A DNA stretch of 64,000 nucleotides, taken from Xylaria sp. FL1777. Lineage: Eukaryota; Ascomycota; Sordariomycetes; Xylariales; Xylariaceae. Positions within the stretch are counted from its first letter, which is position 1, and each line of letters begins with the position of its first letter. The translations under genes and the position numbers were made by a program. Under the pieces are notes generated by a model that searched no databases, was not told the DNA's origin, and saw only the letters and a program-made list of their open reading frames with translations. Below, piece by piece: positions 61,970 to 64,000 of this stretch. Location of the stretch: assembly GCA_022578965.1 (NCBI GenBank), contig MU400506.1, forward strand, positions 1,072,856 through 1,136,855. Reading direction: 5' to 3'.

Positions 61970-62483
61970 ATGACCCGCTACAGCGACGACTCAAACAGTT
62001 AGTAGCTATTGGCTGTGTCGTTGCAGCCTAAGGAATGAACAAGATGTCACCAAGCGCCACTCGGCCCTTTTCGACGACGTCTCATGTGTACCCGAGCCAT
62101 CTACCCACTCTGTACAAGTCAGGTCGGATGGAGAAGAAGTTGTGAGGCGACCCGTCATATTTCTATCATACGAGCAGAAAAGGCTTACGAGACTCTTATG
62201 ACAGTGCTACCGCAACTGCCGCCGTGGTAGGCATAGGTTAGTAATGTTAACATCGTCTTACATACTGAGTCGTCGATGTGCCGTCCTACTAACACATGAC
62301 ACAACAGGCTACGGTATGGCCAAATATAAGGAGTATCAGGAGCAGCAACAATATCGTAATGCTGAGGCTGAAGCAGCCTCTCGGCGGCAGACAGAGGCCA
62401 TAATGGATGCCTATTCTGATCGATCGAGTCTTGCCGAGCTCGAGGCTGCTGTCAAGGCTTATGAGACGCATCGAAAGAGTTAG
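61970..62483 (+). CDS. Small conserved-looking protein, function unknown
   Basis: Proposed exons 61970-61997, 62192-62236 and 62308-62483 give 82 residues in perfect frame. Seen: a hydrophilic start (MTRYSDDSNN), a small alanine/valine/glycine-rich segment (ATATAAVVGIGYG), then a strongly charged helix rich in Gln, Glu and Ala (KYKEYQEQQQYRNAEAEAAS, RRQTEAIMDAYSDRSSLAEL) ending KAYETHRKS. Splice evidence: donors GTTAGT for both introns, and a CTACTAACAC branch site with an ACAACAG acceptor for the second. The first intron (194 nt) is less certain. I do not recognise a named family; periodic charge suggests a coiled coil or a membrane-adjacent helix. It is the last gene before the AT-rich block. 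Confidence 0.6.
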
Positions 62484-63584
62484 CTCTTCGATCTTTTACT
62501 TTAAGCTTGGGCATCTGATCATGAACCCTCGCTTTTCTCAACTATAAGTCCATGGGGCTTTTCGGGGCAGCACGATAAATGGTTTACGACTTAGACGGCG
62601 AACAAGAACAAGATCTTACAGCGTGTGCTACAAGCGGAACACATAAACCTAGAGCCTCTCCAGGCTCGGCGAGGGCTCCACCTCGAACATACATTGGGAG
62701 CATTTGCAAGGAATACTTCTCTCCTCAATCCATCAATCCATTCAGCCATAACATACCTCGGTTAATTTTAGCCGGTGATGGTGTCGGCTTCGGAAAGTCT
62801 GGGGGGTTAGCCCCGGAATCTTACGGCCATTATATACTATCGGATGATATTGAACATCCGACACGGGAACATGCGATCGGCAGCGACCGGCTCCTCCGAA
62901 TAGCGTTTCTACCTGCAGAAAATTATGCACCCAATTGTAGGAAGGGAATTACCTATTGATAGGCTGGCAATATGCCAATCGATAGAACCAGGTCCTCCCT
63001 GATCAAATTTGGGCGCCGAGACTTTATGAGTGAAAAGCCTAGGTAAAAATAGCCCTGAATTTAATTCCTCGGCTTTGACGCTTTAGTCCATATTACCTAG
63101 CCGCAAAGTATAGCCATAGCTCTACTGTGCCAGCCCCGATATGCAACCCCGACAATTTTCCAGAAGAGGAATAGATGCCGGTGTAAGCCGTAAAATCTTC
63201 CAATGTGCCTGGCATATTCTTTCCCCACGAGACCCGCATAGTCGAGCTACACGGAAGTGCTAAAATCAGCTCCCTGGTGTACACGTGCAAGGGGCTAACG
63301 TGGCCCGGAAGCGCCACATTTCGTTTGCCTAATATGTAGTTAACGGCCTTGTACGACTGCTAATATGGTTTGTCCCTGGGAATACTATCACTGTTGGTCA
63401 TATATCGAGGTAAATAAACATCTACTTGGAGAGAAACCTGCTTATTTATCTAAAGACCAAGATTGCTGGTATCTTGTTAAGCTTGTGGCTTCTAGGCAGC
63501 ACAGGCCATGGTGTACACCGTGCGACAGTTGCTGTACAGGAACCTAAGGAGCACAGACTAGCTCTACTTAAATTGGTAGTATTT
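62484..63584. other. Gene-free transition zone before the AT-rich block
   Basis: A 126-codon plus frame (62579-62959) lacks any recognised domain. An imperfect hairpin lies at about 62956-62987. A 60-codon frame at 63365-63547 is Cys-rich but lacks a signal peptide. Base composition is ordinary until about 63,560. Confidence 0.4.
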
Positions 63585-64000
63585 GTACATAGTTTTTTAG
63601 TACTATACTTAAAAGATGTTTTTTTTTTAATATTTACTTTTTTAAGTATAAACTTAATTTTATATAATAATTATAAAGTTTTAAACTAGTATTTAAAAAG
63701 TATAAATAGTTATTTAAGTAGTTTTATAATATTATATTTTAAATAAACCTTTATATAATATATTAATACTTTATTTATTTTTTATTTTATTTTTTAATTT
63801 TATTTTTATTTTATATATTTTAATATTAACTTAATAAAATAGCTAAAAATAATAATAAAACTATAAAGCTTAGCTTTAAAAGTAATAATTTAGTTAAATT
63901 AATAGTTAATAATATTATTAAAAGTATTTATAAATATATTAATTAATTTATAGTTAATTTATAATTATAATTTAATAAAATTAAAGCTATATTAATAAAA
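63585..64000. repeat. Extremely AT-rich block (start of an AT isochore)
   Basis: From about 63,585 to the window edge the sequence is almost only A and T, with dense TAATA/TTTAA words and very few G or C. The border with the normal-composition DNA on the left is sharp. This is the pattern left in Pezizomycotina by repeat-induced point mutation of transposons, or a centromeric/subtelomeric AT island; no intact element can be read in it. Confidence 0.85.

Noticed and set aside
62579..62959. 126-codon plus-strand frame
   Set aside because: No domain, and it lies in a decayed transition zone; a chance open frame is more likely.

Overview
The window is nuclear DNA of a filamentous ascomycete (Pezizomycotina, probably Sordariomycetes). 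The evidence is compact genes carrying 50-200 nt spliceosomal introns with CTAAC/CTGAC-like branch sites, gene families typical of these fungi (CHS6/BUD7, Trl1-type tRNA ligase, uL10m, UPF0643, Zn2Cys6 factor), intergenic DNA full of microsatellites and TACCTACC-like repeats, and an abrupt extremely AT-rich block at the right end. The species cannot be named from sequence alone. Exon structures were built by hand from splice signals, reading-frame continuity and remembered family conservation; nearly all assembled coding sequences close exactly in frame.

Layout. 0-9.2 kb: HIR3 (minus, runs off the left edge) diverges from an exomer CHS6/BUD7-family gene, followed by a mitochondrial S-adenosylmethionine-type carrier. 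9.2-15 kb: gene-free, repeat-rich, then a large Zn2Cys6 transcription factor (15.0-18.3 kb). 18.3-24 kb: gene-free. 24-30.8 kb: three minus-strand genes, adenosylhomocysteinase, eIF3h and a UPF0643 protein. 30.8-35.4 kb: gene-free. 35.4-40 kb: a small UPF0132-like membrane protein, mitochondrial ribosomal uL10m, and divergent TRP4. 40.7-48.2 kb: tRNA ligase TRL1, an ankyrin protein, RNase P subunit RPP40-like and TRM11. 50.5-57 kb: GID4/VID24, mago nashi and beta-COP. 57.9-62.5 kb: an intron-containing elongator tRNA-Met(CAT), a broken fragment of the GPI3/PIG-A glycosyltransferase, and a small 82-residue protein. 63.6-64 kb: AT-rich block.

Themes. Three of the four genes between 40.7 and 48.2 kb act on tRNA (5' end processing, splicing ligation, m2G10 methylation), and an intron-containing tRNA lies 10 kb further on. 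A SAM carrier and SAH hydrolase lie 15 kb apart. The most unexpected non-genic signal is a 9-mer, TACTGCGTA, seen 13 times on the two strands and concentrated in two intergenic clusters, one directly upstream of the zinc-cluster regulator. No secondary-metabolite cluster, CRISPR array or intact transposon was recognised.
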